In this document: positions 40,101 to 47,183 of the stretch, piece by piece
Numbering within the stretch: the first letter of the stretch is position 1
Layout: every line of letters starts with the position of its first letter
Assembly (NCBI GenBank): GCA_905221605.1
Contig: CAJNDS010002713.1
Location: 1-64,000 of the forward strand
DNA length: 64,000 nt
Direction of reading: 5' to 3'
From: Symbiodinium natans
Taxonomy: Eukaryota > Sar > Dinophyceae > Suessiales > Symbiodiniaceae
Notes under the pieces: model-generated
Databases searched by the model: none
What the model saw: the letters and a program-made list of their open reading frames with translations, nothing else
What the model was told of the DNA's origin: nothing
Position numbers and translations under genes: made by a program

Positions 40101-43100
40101 GCCATCCGGGCAGCCTGCAAGTCCGCCGGTGTCTCTGTCTCAGGCAGCAAGCAAAGATGCCTCGACAGGTTGCGTGGCTACATCGACAAACAGAACATCG
40201 CCTTGAGAAGTGAAGTTGCTCAGACAGTTGAGAGTGAAGGCATGAGAGTGGCTGAAGGCCAGAGGCTCATCAAGGAGCCCTCCGAAGCCGAGAGGCGTCT
40301 ACATGAGCTTACGCACTGGCCATACATGCCTTGGTGCAGCCACTGCTTGAGCATGAGAGGTGTTGAGGACAAGCGTGTGAAGATTCCCTTGAGTCCCGAT
40401 CGTTCAACCCCTGTCGTGAGCTTTGACTACTGCTACACGGGTGTGAGCAGTGAGCAGCCGAGTGGTCATGAACGCAAGTTGACCGTCCTTGTTGCCCATG
40501 ATACTGGAACAGGTTCGTTGCTAGGTTTGCCGGTTGCCAGCAAAGGAAAGGAGGACTTGAGGTTCACTGCCGTTGAGCTCACGAGGTTCATCCAGAACCT
40601 AGGACACAACTCCGTGTGTCTTCAGACAGACAACGAGCCATCTACCCTGGCCTTGCAAGACCTCATCGTGGGTGTCCGTACCCGTCTTGGATTTCAGACC
40701 CTGATCCGAAATGCCCCAGTGGATTCGCATGCAAGCAAGGGATATGTTGAGAAAGCAGTCGACTTGATCAGAGGATTGTCCAATGTCCTGTTGGATCAGG
40801 TTAGAACCCGATATGACCTCGCTGCTGAAGCCATCGGACCTGAGCATCCGCTGATGGCATGGAGCTATGTGCATGCAAGTTACATCCTGAACAGGTTCGG
40901 TGTGCATGGCGGGGCAACCGCCTTCGAGCGCTGCACGGGGTACCGGTTTTCGGGTAAGTTAGCCATGTTCGGGGAGCCCGTTTGGGGTTTTAGGCGAGGA
41001 AAGGCCAAGGGTGATCGCAAGTGGCACCGCGCAGTGTTCTTGACCAAAACCACCAGCAATGACATGCATGTCCTGATGAGTGCACAGGGAGTGTGGACAA
41101 CCCGGTCCATTCGCCGAAACGCCAAGCCTTGGGTTGAGGAAAAGAATCTGGTTCTAGAGGGTAAGGGTTTCCCCTGGAATTACCAGTTAGGGGTTTTAGG
41201 TAATAAGACCTTTCCCCAACCTAAGCACCGCGTGGCAAAGCCTGCCGAGGAGGCAAAACCTGTGTTCGAGCAGAGTGCATCAGTTGAGCCAATGCCAGAT
41301 GCACCACGAGCATCAGACATGCCTAGCATGGCGGGGATGCCAGCCTTGAATCCTGTGCCAGCTTCAGTGCCCGAGAGCGCTCCAGCTTCTCGGAAGACCC
41401 TCTTGCTTGATCGTCCTGAGCGTGTGCCACAAAGCGTGTTGCCAGATCTTCCACGTCCAGCAAACGCATCCCCCATGGATGTTGCCGGCTCTGACCCGAG
41501 CTCCTCATCTTCATCGTCCAGTCCATCCTCGCCTGAAGGGTCTGCCAGACCAGCCGCCGATGCAGAGATGGTGAACGATGTTGCCAAACGTGTTCAGGAG
41601 GCAGAGCAGGCGAGTGCTGAGGCGCCTGGAGGACAGGCGCACAAGTACCAGCGAGTGGCCCGGATCGGTGCCAGCGAGTACCCGATCAATGATGAGCTTC
41701 TTGAGTCAGCCCCCGAATGGGAAGATGCTGCTGTGTACATGGACATGAGCGATGAAGTCAATGCAGAATGGGATGTCCATGGGAAAGATGATGTGGAAGC
41801 CCTGGACAGCGAGGCAAGACTGTGGTTCGATGAGATTCCTGATCTGTCCGAGCAGGATTTGAGCGAGCTTGACTTCCTTGCGGACGGCTTTGAGGTGGAG
41901 CGGCTGAAGAGAATGAAGGTGATCGAAGAAGTTGCCCTAGACTTCGACACCTCAGATCACAAAGAGCTTTCCTCCAAGTTCGTTCGCACCTGGCGGAAGA
42001 AGAAGCGCTGTGGCCGTGAGATGTTCTTCAGAAGAAGCAGACTAGTGGCCAGGGAATACCGGTGGTTGGAAAGGGATAAAGAAGGTTTGTATGCACCTGC
42101 TACTTCCTCAATCACGACGAAAGTGCTCCCGTGGCTTTACTGCGAGCTGAAGCGCCGAAGAGATGAGTCCGGTGCTTGCGACTACGAAAGCCAGGTGGGA
42201 ATCCTAGCGTTGGACATCAAGGATGCTTTCTTGTGTGTCCCGCAAGAGAAGCCGATGTTGGCCAAGCTTCCAGGCTTTGAAGGCACCAAAATGCGATTCC
42301 TTCGCATGATCCCTGGCCAGAGGGATGGAACAGCAAGATGGCATGGGTTCATCATGAAGTACATAGGCGAGAGACACAAGCTTGAAGCGTGCGCTGAATG
42401 CCCTTCGGTGTACAAGATTCTTGACGGCGCCGGCCGTAGCAACCCGGGAGTGATCCATGTGGATGACTTATGCCTTGTTGGCTTTGTCAAATGGCTGAAG
42501 GAACAGCTTCTGCCGAGCATCGAAGAAAATTTCGAGGTGTCATATGAGCTTGCAATGAATCCCGGTGACGTCTTCAAGTTCCTCAAGCGTGAACATGTGT
42601 TGCTTGAAGATGGTGTGCTTGTGAAGCCCCTTGCCGACCATGCTGTCAACATGTGCCAGTTGTTGGAGGTCAGGTCAGGTAGGAAGGTGCCCACGCCTAG
42701 TGTCAAGGAGTTGCTTGTGCCCGACGATTCCAAAGTGTTGTCCACTGACAGAGCCGCCCGGTTCAGGAGTGCTGTGGGAATCGCAATGTACGTTTCGCAA
42801 GACAGAGCAGACATTGCTTTCACTGTGCGTGTGCTGTCTCAACGACTGAAGAATCCCACTGAGAAGAGCTGGGCAGCTGCGCAGCGATTGGCCAGCTACT
42901 TGGATTGCACGAGCAACTATGCGAGCAAGGTTCATGCCAGTTCGGACCGCCGAAGCATTCTCGAGCCAACCTGCGTCAGCGGCATGCAATCACATGATGT
43001 CCTTCTTGAAGTGTTTTGCGATGCAGATTGGTCGGGAAATAAGCAGAACAGACGGTCGATGAGCAGTGGTACCTACCTGCTCAACACTTGTTGCGTGCAT

Positions 43101-44231
43101 ACGTCGTGTCGCAGCCAGCGATGCGTCAGCTTGTCTAGCACAGAATCCGAATTTTACGCTTTGGTTTCCGCAGCATGCGACGGGATTTTCCTTAAGCGAA
43201 TTTTGGAGTTCCTGCTACAGCAGGAGGTAATGCTAGTCATGCGAACAGACAATCAATCTTGCAGGCAGATAGCCTTGAAACGTGGAGTGTCAAAGGTGAG
43301 ACACTTGGACGGCCGTTTCCTGTGGGTGCAAGAAAAGGTCAGTGATGCCACGCTCCAAGTGAAATCCGTCGATGGCCGACGGAACCCTGGAGATCTAGGA
43401 ACTAAGGTTCCGGCAAGTGGAGCCAGACTGAAAGCCCTGCTGCACATGCATGACTTTGTGGAGTGCATAGGTGACAATGTGGTGCCAGTGGGTGAGGACG
43501 AGCACAATGCCCTTGTTCGAACAGTGGACAATGGCAGGGAAACTGCACGTGTGCGAAGGCTGGTGTGCAAAACCTTGAAGACGAATGGGTTCAGCAACAG
43601 CTTGAATAGCGCAATGATGGTCATGTTGCTCAGTCTTGTTTCCGGTGCCGAAGCAGCCACGAGAGTGAGTGTGGGAATCCAAGCTGAGATGATGGGTGGT
43701 AGAATCCGACATCTGTGGATCGTTGCATTTGGGGTTTGCGTCGCTTTGCTACTCACACTTGTGAGCCTTGAGCGGCTACGGAGCCGGTGTGATGGTTGTG
43801 CTAGCGAGAACTTCGAAGCTACATGTGCGATCCCTCTTGATCCGAGCATCACCACTACGACGACTTCGAGCATTGATGTGCCCGAACACGAAACTACATG
43901 GGCCGAGTTCTTCAAGCTGAATATCTTGTGGATAATGCTCATGATGTATCTCGGATATGCCCAGTGGATGCTGCAGCGAGCCAATCAGGAAATCAGACGA
44001 CTGAGAACTGCTCCTCTTGGAGATGCCGTGTCGCAGAAAGATGCGTCGACAACAATGAACATTAACGTGCGTATGCCCACGGAAGTGCCGAGGTTGGCAA
44101 CCACTGTGCCAAACAGGGTGGTTGTCACGCCCGCTGGACGATGCTATCACCATGCATCGTGCCACACCACCAGAGACAGCAATATCCGAACATTGCATCC
44201 TTGTGCCGAGTGCCGCAACCGCTTTGGATGA
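37176..44231 (+). CDS. Gag-Pol polyprotein of nested copia element with two C-terminal membrane segments
   Basis: 2351 codons from ATG 37176. Gag core at about residues 95-300 (WFDWAHAFKAWLFFADA; TIREQVDGLDRVAQEYERVS), then a basic Lys/Gly tract. CCHC knuckle at 394-407 (CHICKKPGHLAKDC). Protease VILDSGADMSCLPL with Asp 651. Integrase: HxxH and CSHC near 1043, Asp near 1084 (SFDYCY), Asp near 1151 (QTDNEP), Glu near 1192 (GYVEKAVD). Reverse transcriptase from about 1620 with LALDIKDAFLCVPQ and VIHVDDLCLVG near 1759; note HVDD rather than YVDD. RNase H from about 1943 (EVFCDADWSGNKQNRRS, LSSTESEFYALVSAA). Beyond RNase H are two hydrophobic helices (about 2180-2198 and 2250-2266) and a terminal His/Cys cluster (CYHHASCH, HPCAEC), not part of standard copia Pol. 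The tail could anchor the polyprotein at a membrane, which is inference. Confidence 0.95.
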   Translation: MADVDDDDSFSDVGGQRGAEGHPGGNPLGNPFSPVAASPAANASPREIVLGAGEFQKMLDTLQMASQAVLASAAKTGPSESKGSSSTAGFSDANRILNRPSCFGSLSHDYDLSAWFDWAHAFKAWLFFADARYEGDLETIERNLQVENPAMPPDVTERSQRLYAILSSLLLHKPKILLRQVPNRNGLETWRQLVNIYSPKSKVRGLALLNTIMSFPAFSKDRTIREQVDGLDRVAQEYERVSGLAVSPDIMLGTLVRVLPAHLRNHIQLQMNQDTTYEMVKQFVLSYEVTTSSWSTSKIQQSLGVGSSPQGPPPGGDTGGPMDVDRVSKGKGKHEKGAGKGKDRKGKGDWQHERQQNPKGKPGGKGRDGGKKGKGGNQHPNQAKAGQQKETRSCHICKKPGHLAKDCWQAKGAKGRGKHVNQVADTASAQHDTASSGASNVGASSSVSGAVRQVQVFELGGEPCDVASWFAGGHVRAVTCADASLKPRTIQCPTGVETLTSPSVACVDVECLSSPGFECVAALSIVLSKLEARDDPVPTGGPFCDVCSVSECHHNDLCCIVECPRQGLKGESQSPSSLSTGVGSEHLNLSEHGGPETFDMSESDAKGLWSYSADVHNISWDPCVESSCFVCAVQSLDTVPSEADMTDVILDSGADMSCLPLSYGKYGSSQGAASLGLRDAQGESLAVQDLREVSFVVHDETGEPVIWKEVCAIAPVTQPLLCKGKLMRSGWWPQRDPYMCMEHDSGVRVPMSFRGNSLCVRASIFRVGGEEVAPAPHPEDSQVRFVQAQVDASRSEATYGWQMTEQGQMLYRGRGKHFVDPSLVAPIGCWPCRTTLVRPCRTGQTEWLLLEFCRAWGELGDPVAELPNGECEIICMLSSGHEAPEDMKFVPNRRLDHFINWSGLQPYVEPDPEGSDYEMSELGPDDAEPGAVSVEPSIEPIPDVEVIPVESEEARGDRSTLVFDGVELSLESTLSAIRAACKSAGVSVSGSKQRCLDRLRGYIDKQNIALRSEVAQTVESEGMRVAEGQRLIKEPSEAERRLHELTHWPYMPWCSHCLSMRGVEDKRVKIPLSPDRSTPVVSFDYCYTGVSSEQPSGHERKLTVLVAHDTGTGSLLGLPVASKGKEDLRFTAVELTRFIQNLGHNSVCLQTDNEPSTLALQDLIVGVRTRLGFQTLIRNAPVDSHASKGYVEKAVDLIRGLSNVLLDQVRTRYDLAAEAIGPEHPLMAWSYVHASYILNRFGVHGGATAFERCTGYRFSGKLAMFGEPVWGFRRGKAKGDRKWHRAVFLTKTTSNDMHVLMSAQGVWTTRSIRRNAKPWVEEKNLVLEGKGFPWNYQLGVLGNKTFPQPKHRVAKPAEEAKPVFEQSASVEPMPDAPRASDMPSMAGMPALNPVPASVPESAPASRKTLLLDRPERVPQSVLPDLPRPANASPMDVAGSDPSSSSSSSSPSSPEGSARPAADAEMVNDVAKRVQEAEQASAEAPGGQAHKYQRVARIGASEYPINDELLESAPEWEDAAVYMDMSDEVNAEWDVHGKDDVEALDSEARLWFDEIPDLSEQDLSELDFLADGFEVERLKRMKVIEEVALDFDTSDHKELSSKFVRTWRKKKRCGREMFFRRSRLVAREYRWLERDKEGLYAPATSSITTKVLPWLYCELKRRRDESGACDYESQVGILALDIKDAFLCVPQEKPMLAKLPGFEGTKMRFLRMIPGQRDGTARWHGFIMKYIGERHKLEACAECPSVYKILDGAGRSNPGVIHVDDLCLVGFVKWLKEQLLPSIEENFEVSYELAMNPGDVFKFLKREHVLLEDGVLVKPLADHAVNMCQLLEVRSGRKVPTPSVKELLVPDDSKVLSTDRAARFRSAVGIAMYVSQDRADIAFTVRVLSQRLKNPTEKSWAAAQRLASYLDCTSNYASKVHASSDRRSILEPTCVSGMQSHDVLLEVFCDADWSGNKQNRRSMSSGTYLLNTCCVHTSCRSQRCVSLSSTESEFYALVSAACDGIFLKRILEFLLQQEVMLVMRTDNQSCRQIALKRGVSKVRHLDGRFLWVQEKVSDATLQVKSVDGRRNPGDLGTKVPASGARLKALLHMHDFVECIGDNVVPVGEDEHNALVRTVDNGRETARVRRLVCKTLKTNGFSNSLNSAMMVMLLSLVSGAEAATRVSVGIQAEMMGGRIRHLWIVAFGVCVALLLTLVSLERLRSRCDGCASENFEATCAIPLDPSITTTTTSSIDVPEHETTWAEFFKLNILWIMLMMYLGYAQWMLQRANQEIRRLRTAPLGDAVSQKDASTTMNINVRMPTEVPRLATTVPNRVVVTPAGRCYHHASCHTTRDSNIRTLHPCAECRNRFG

Positions 44232-44637
44232 ATGTTTGATTCACCACTTCAATCCACACTTATGTTTACCAGCCAGCAGAGCTTGTGCATGGGTGTGTGT
44301 TTGACAATCCTGTACTATGCAACCCGAAAGCGTTGACTGTGGAGCAGTCATAACTCCGAAGGAATGAGCAATCATTCGGATGGTAACTAGGCCATCCCAA
44401 TCTCCACAACTACGGGTCCTAGTGACCAAGTGTGTAACACATCTCCCGATGTGTCATGGCGTCCGCTTGCGTCAGTCAAGCAGTCATGCAGCCTGGCATG
44501 ACATGCGTAGTTCAGTTTGTAGATGTAGGTGTACAGTCGATACTTGATTGAGCCCAAGGTCCGTCACAAACGTGCATCATGTCGATGTTTGAGGTTGATG
44601 CAAACACGTTGCAGCCAAGAGGGCCAGCAGCGTATTT

Positions 44638-44645
44638 GGGCGGGG
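44638..44645 (+). other. Polypurine tract, nested copia element
   Basis: GGGCGGGG lies immediately before the 3' LTR. Confidence 0.75.
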
Positions 44646-44792
44646 TGATCAACATTTTCTCCCGTACCGTGAACCATATTTTGCTTGAACAGAGTGTGAC
44701 TTTTGGACCTTGTAGGAGTAGCATCTTGAAATGAGATCGTGATGCGACATTCAGGCTCAGAATCGAGTTGCAAAAGATCGTGAGTTTGTTCA
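44646..44792 (+). repeat. 3' LTR of nested copia element
   Basis: 147 bp, identical to 36342-36488. Confidence 0.98.
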
Positions 44793-44797
44793 CTTCC
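44793..44797 (+). other. Target-site duplication, right half (CTTCC)
   Basis: Matches 36337-36341. The giant element's coding sequence resumes here. Confidence 0.97.
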
Positions 44798-46912
44798 CCA
44801 GAGTCGGGTACTGTCGAGAGTTGGTTCCGGCAGTATTTCCTTGGTGGGGTTGCCGATGTCTTAGAGGTTGCTTGGGGTGACGCGGTCGTTTCCGACGCGG
44901 CTAGGAGGCACGGGTACAGGGTAGTTCCCGCTTTTGTGCAAGGCAAGCAGGCCTACGGGATCACCTGGAACCTGGCCGCAGAAGAGCACTTGGAGGCCAT
45001 TAGCGGCGCTGTTCTGCGCACAGAGCCGAAGGTGCTCGTAATTGGGCTTGAGGGCAAGAATGTGCCCCGGGCTTTCCTCCAGCTAGTCGTCCGGTGTGCG
45101 CAGGAACGCACACGCGCGGGCGCCCACGTCGCGCTGCGTTTGCAGGCGCAAAAAGGCGAGTGGGAACCTTGGCGGCTAGAGGAGTGGGGCGCCTTGTTTG
45201 GGACGCTCGCAGAGCCACGCTGGCCTTGGGCTTTCGTGCGGGCTGACATGTGCCAGTTCGCGCGGGCCAGTGGCCGCGGCAACCTCGTTGAGAGCGGGGC
45301 CCTGTGGCTCGCCGATTTCAGTTTAGAATCGGTAGGTTTGAGGTGTAGTAGGCCGGATGCGCTAGGCGCAGTGCAGCACAAGCACGTTGAGCGCGCGCAA
45401 TCCGACTACAACCTCATAGGGGCGGCTTTCTGCGCCTCGCTCCAGGACCTTGGTCTGAGGGGCGCAGAAGAGCTGTACACCGCTGCAGTTGAAAGCTTTC
45501 CAGCGACTGCGGGTGCAGATAGCGCCGCGGCTGCGCCACAGCCCTCTCCAGTCGTTCCCCTCCCGGACGTGCGGTCGGGCGAGGACCTCACGCCAGCAGA
45601 GCGTGCGGAGCTGGATAAGGAGGTGGATAAGTATGCCGCGGAGAAGGAAGCGTTTTGGCGGACCAAGGCGGACGCCAAGGACTGGGATTCCGTCCGGGCG
45701 GACCTTGAGGTCTATGCTCTTGCGGGCGAGAAGGTCGCGGAGGATCCTAGGCGCACCGAGGCCTATAGAGACCTCGTATGGTCGGGTTTGAAGATCGAGC
45801 CTGGACCAACCAGACCCGGGCTGACCGATGCGGATATCGCAGCCGTCAGGGAGGTCATACGGCGAAAGGCCGCTGGGTTCTGGGTGGAGGACACCACCAG
45901 GACCACGGTCAGGAAGTTCGCCCATGACTGCATCCCCACCGGGCCGCCGGTCTCGTCCCAGCCTCACAGTCTGAGGGGCGAGTCCGCGCAATGGGTCGAC
46001 GACAAGCTTGAAGAAGAATGCAAGCGGGGTCAGTTGATCCGCGGCAGCTCGGCTTGGGGATCTGCGCCGTTTCCGACCAAGGAAATGCCCAGCTACAAGC
46101 GGCATAGGAAGCGACGCTTGGTGGTTGACTACCGCCGTGTGAATGCCCGAATTAAGCGCTCCACGTACTATTGTCGGCGGGGCAGCGATGTGCTCGCCGC
46201 CGCAGTAGGTTCGGTTTGGTATACCTTCGTGGATGCGGTTAGTGGGTTTAATCAGATTAGGAACACCAAGCGTGCTCGCGAGGTGTTGGCCATTGTGGCA
46301 AGATCAGGGAAGTATCTCCCTGTCGGCCTCACCTTTGGCCCGATTAACGGCCCAGATGATTTCAACTTTGTGGTTGATAGGGCCTATGCCCCCGGCAGAG
46401 GTAGGCGCCTTAAGTATACTAAGGAGTGGATTGCCTACGTGGATGATCTTACTGTTAGGACGGGTAGGGTCATTGATGGGCAGTTTTTCACTGATGCCCA
46501 AGCCGAGGGGGCGGTGCGCGAAGCGTGCGCCAAGGGGGCAGTCGCGGCTCCGCAGAGCGCGTCGTCTGCTCTTGAAGCCTTAGGCGTTCGCGGTGCGCAC
46601 AACACCAAGCGCGCGAACCATGACGCGGCGCGCTCAGACCAGAATCACCCCACGCGCGTTCTGATGCTCAGGATGTTGGGGCCGTTCGGGTGTTTCTGTG
46701 TTCAGGGCGGGTGTTTTTGGGGCGGGCCGTTTCCCAGGTCGCCGGTCTGCGGGCAGAAGGATTTCTCGTCGTTCGTCGCGTGCAGCTTCGTTCGTCTGTC
46801 CCGCAGCCAGTGTTTAGGAAGCAGGCCTAGAGGTTCGGTCCAAGGTCGAAGCAGAAGCAAGGAAACTCCCCAAACCCCCGCCGCAGCGGTTCAAGTGTGT
46901 TGTAGAGCCTAG
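44798..46912 (+). CDS. Methyltransferase-like domain and RT fingers/palm half (right copy)
   Basis: Continuation of the giant-element frame after the nested insertion. The first part is a Rossmann-like domain (VADVLEVAWGDAVVSDAARR at about 44845, VLVIGLEGKNVPRAF at about 45030) without a Pro-Cys motif. After an acidic linker comes the N-terminal half of a Ty3-type reverse transcriptase: the entry region (QWVDDKLEEECKRGQLIRGS), RRLVVDYRRVNARI, the first catalytic Asp in FVDAVSGFNQI (about 46232), LPVGLTFGPINGPDDF, and YVDD at 46436-46447. Recognisable RT ends about 46480; the thumb is absent here and lies upstream of integrase. After about 46580 the frame stays open but becomes Cys/Arg-rich and is probably non-coding spacer. 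Confidence 0.85.
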   Translation, partial: PESGTVESWFRQYFLGGVADVLEVAWGDAVVSDAARRHGYRVVPAFVQGKQAYGITWNLAAEEHLEAISGAVLRTEPKVLVIGLEGKNVPRAFLQLVVRCAQERTRAGAHVALRLQAQKGEWEPWRLEEWGALFGTLAEPRWPWAFVRADMCQFARASGRGNLVESGALWLADFSLESVGLRCSRPDALGAVQHKHVERAQSDYNLIGAAFCASLQDLGLRGAEELYTAAVESFPATAGADSAAAAPQPSPVVPLPDVRSGEDLTPAERAELDKEVDKYAAEKEAFWRTKADAKDWDSVRADLEVYALAGEKVAEDPRRTEAYRDLVWSGLKIEPGPTRPGLTDADIAAVREVIRRKAAGFWVEDTTRTTVRKFAHDCIPTGPPVSSQPHSLRGESAQWVDDKLEEECKRGQLIRGSSAWGSAPFPTKEMPSYKRHRKRRLVVDYRRVNARIKRSTYYCRRGSDVLAAAVGSVWYTFVDAVSGFNQIRNTKRAREVLAIVARSGKYLPVGLTFGPINGPDDFNFVVDRAYAPGRGRRLKYTKEWIAYVDDLTVRTGRVIDGQFFTDAQAEGAVREACAKGAVAAPQSASSALEALGVRGAHNTKRANHDAARSDQNHPTRVLMLRMLGPFGCFCVQGGCFWGGPFPRSPVCGQKDFSSFVACSFVRLSRSQCLGSRPRGSVQGRSRSKETPQTPAAAVQVCCRA

Positions 46913-47183
46913 GGTAGGTAGTCCCTCCCCGCGTTCGTGCCTGTGCACTGCGCCCCGCTGCGGGTCGCAACCAGGCCGCGCGGGAGCGACCGATCGGTCG
47001 CCCGGACCTTCGTGGTCAACCACAAGGCCCCGCTGCGGGCCGTGCCCTGGCCGCGCGGGAGCGGCTGCCTACCACTACTGCACACCGGCCCCTTGCAGCG
47101 GGCCGTGTCCTGGCCGCTCAAGGGCGCGTCAGGTTTCTTTTGCCCATCGGAGGTCCAGCAAAGCCGCGGGCCTCAGTGCCGCG
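46580..47183 (+). other. Spacer between RT palm and ORF2, with three 21-bp dyad motifs
   Basis: Composition and the off-frame look of the translation suggest non-coding DNA. GCGGGYCGTGWCCTGGCCGC-type motifs lie at 46960-46980, 47035-47055 and 47098-47118, separated by about 65-75 bp. The same triplet is in the left copy near 16250-16420. It could be a promoter or leader for ORF2, or a recombination-prone junction. Confidence 0.5.

Larger units (their letters stand above)
36342..44792 (+). mobile_element. Intact nested Ty1/copia retrotransposon (8451 bp)
   Basis: Complete in every visible part: identical 147-bp LTRs beginning TG and ending CA, a 5-bp target duplication, a PBS beginning TGGTAGC directly after the 5' LTR, a polypurine tract before the 3' LTR, and an unbroken 2351-codon polyprotein. 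Comparison with the empty site in the left giant copy fixes both ends exactly. It is likely young and possibly still able to move. Confidence 0.98.

Noticed and set aside
46580-46912. Continuation of the RT-palm frame toward the Tpt1-like ORF (open through the whole spacer in the left copy)
   Set aside because: Translation turns Cys/Arg/Pro-rich and tracks the repeated GC dyad motif; the ATG at 47184 starts clear protein, so the spacer is taken as non-coding, though a fused polyprotein is possible.
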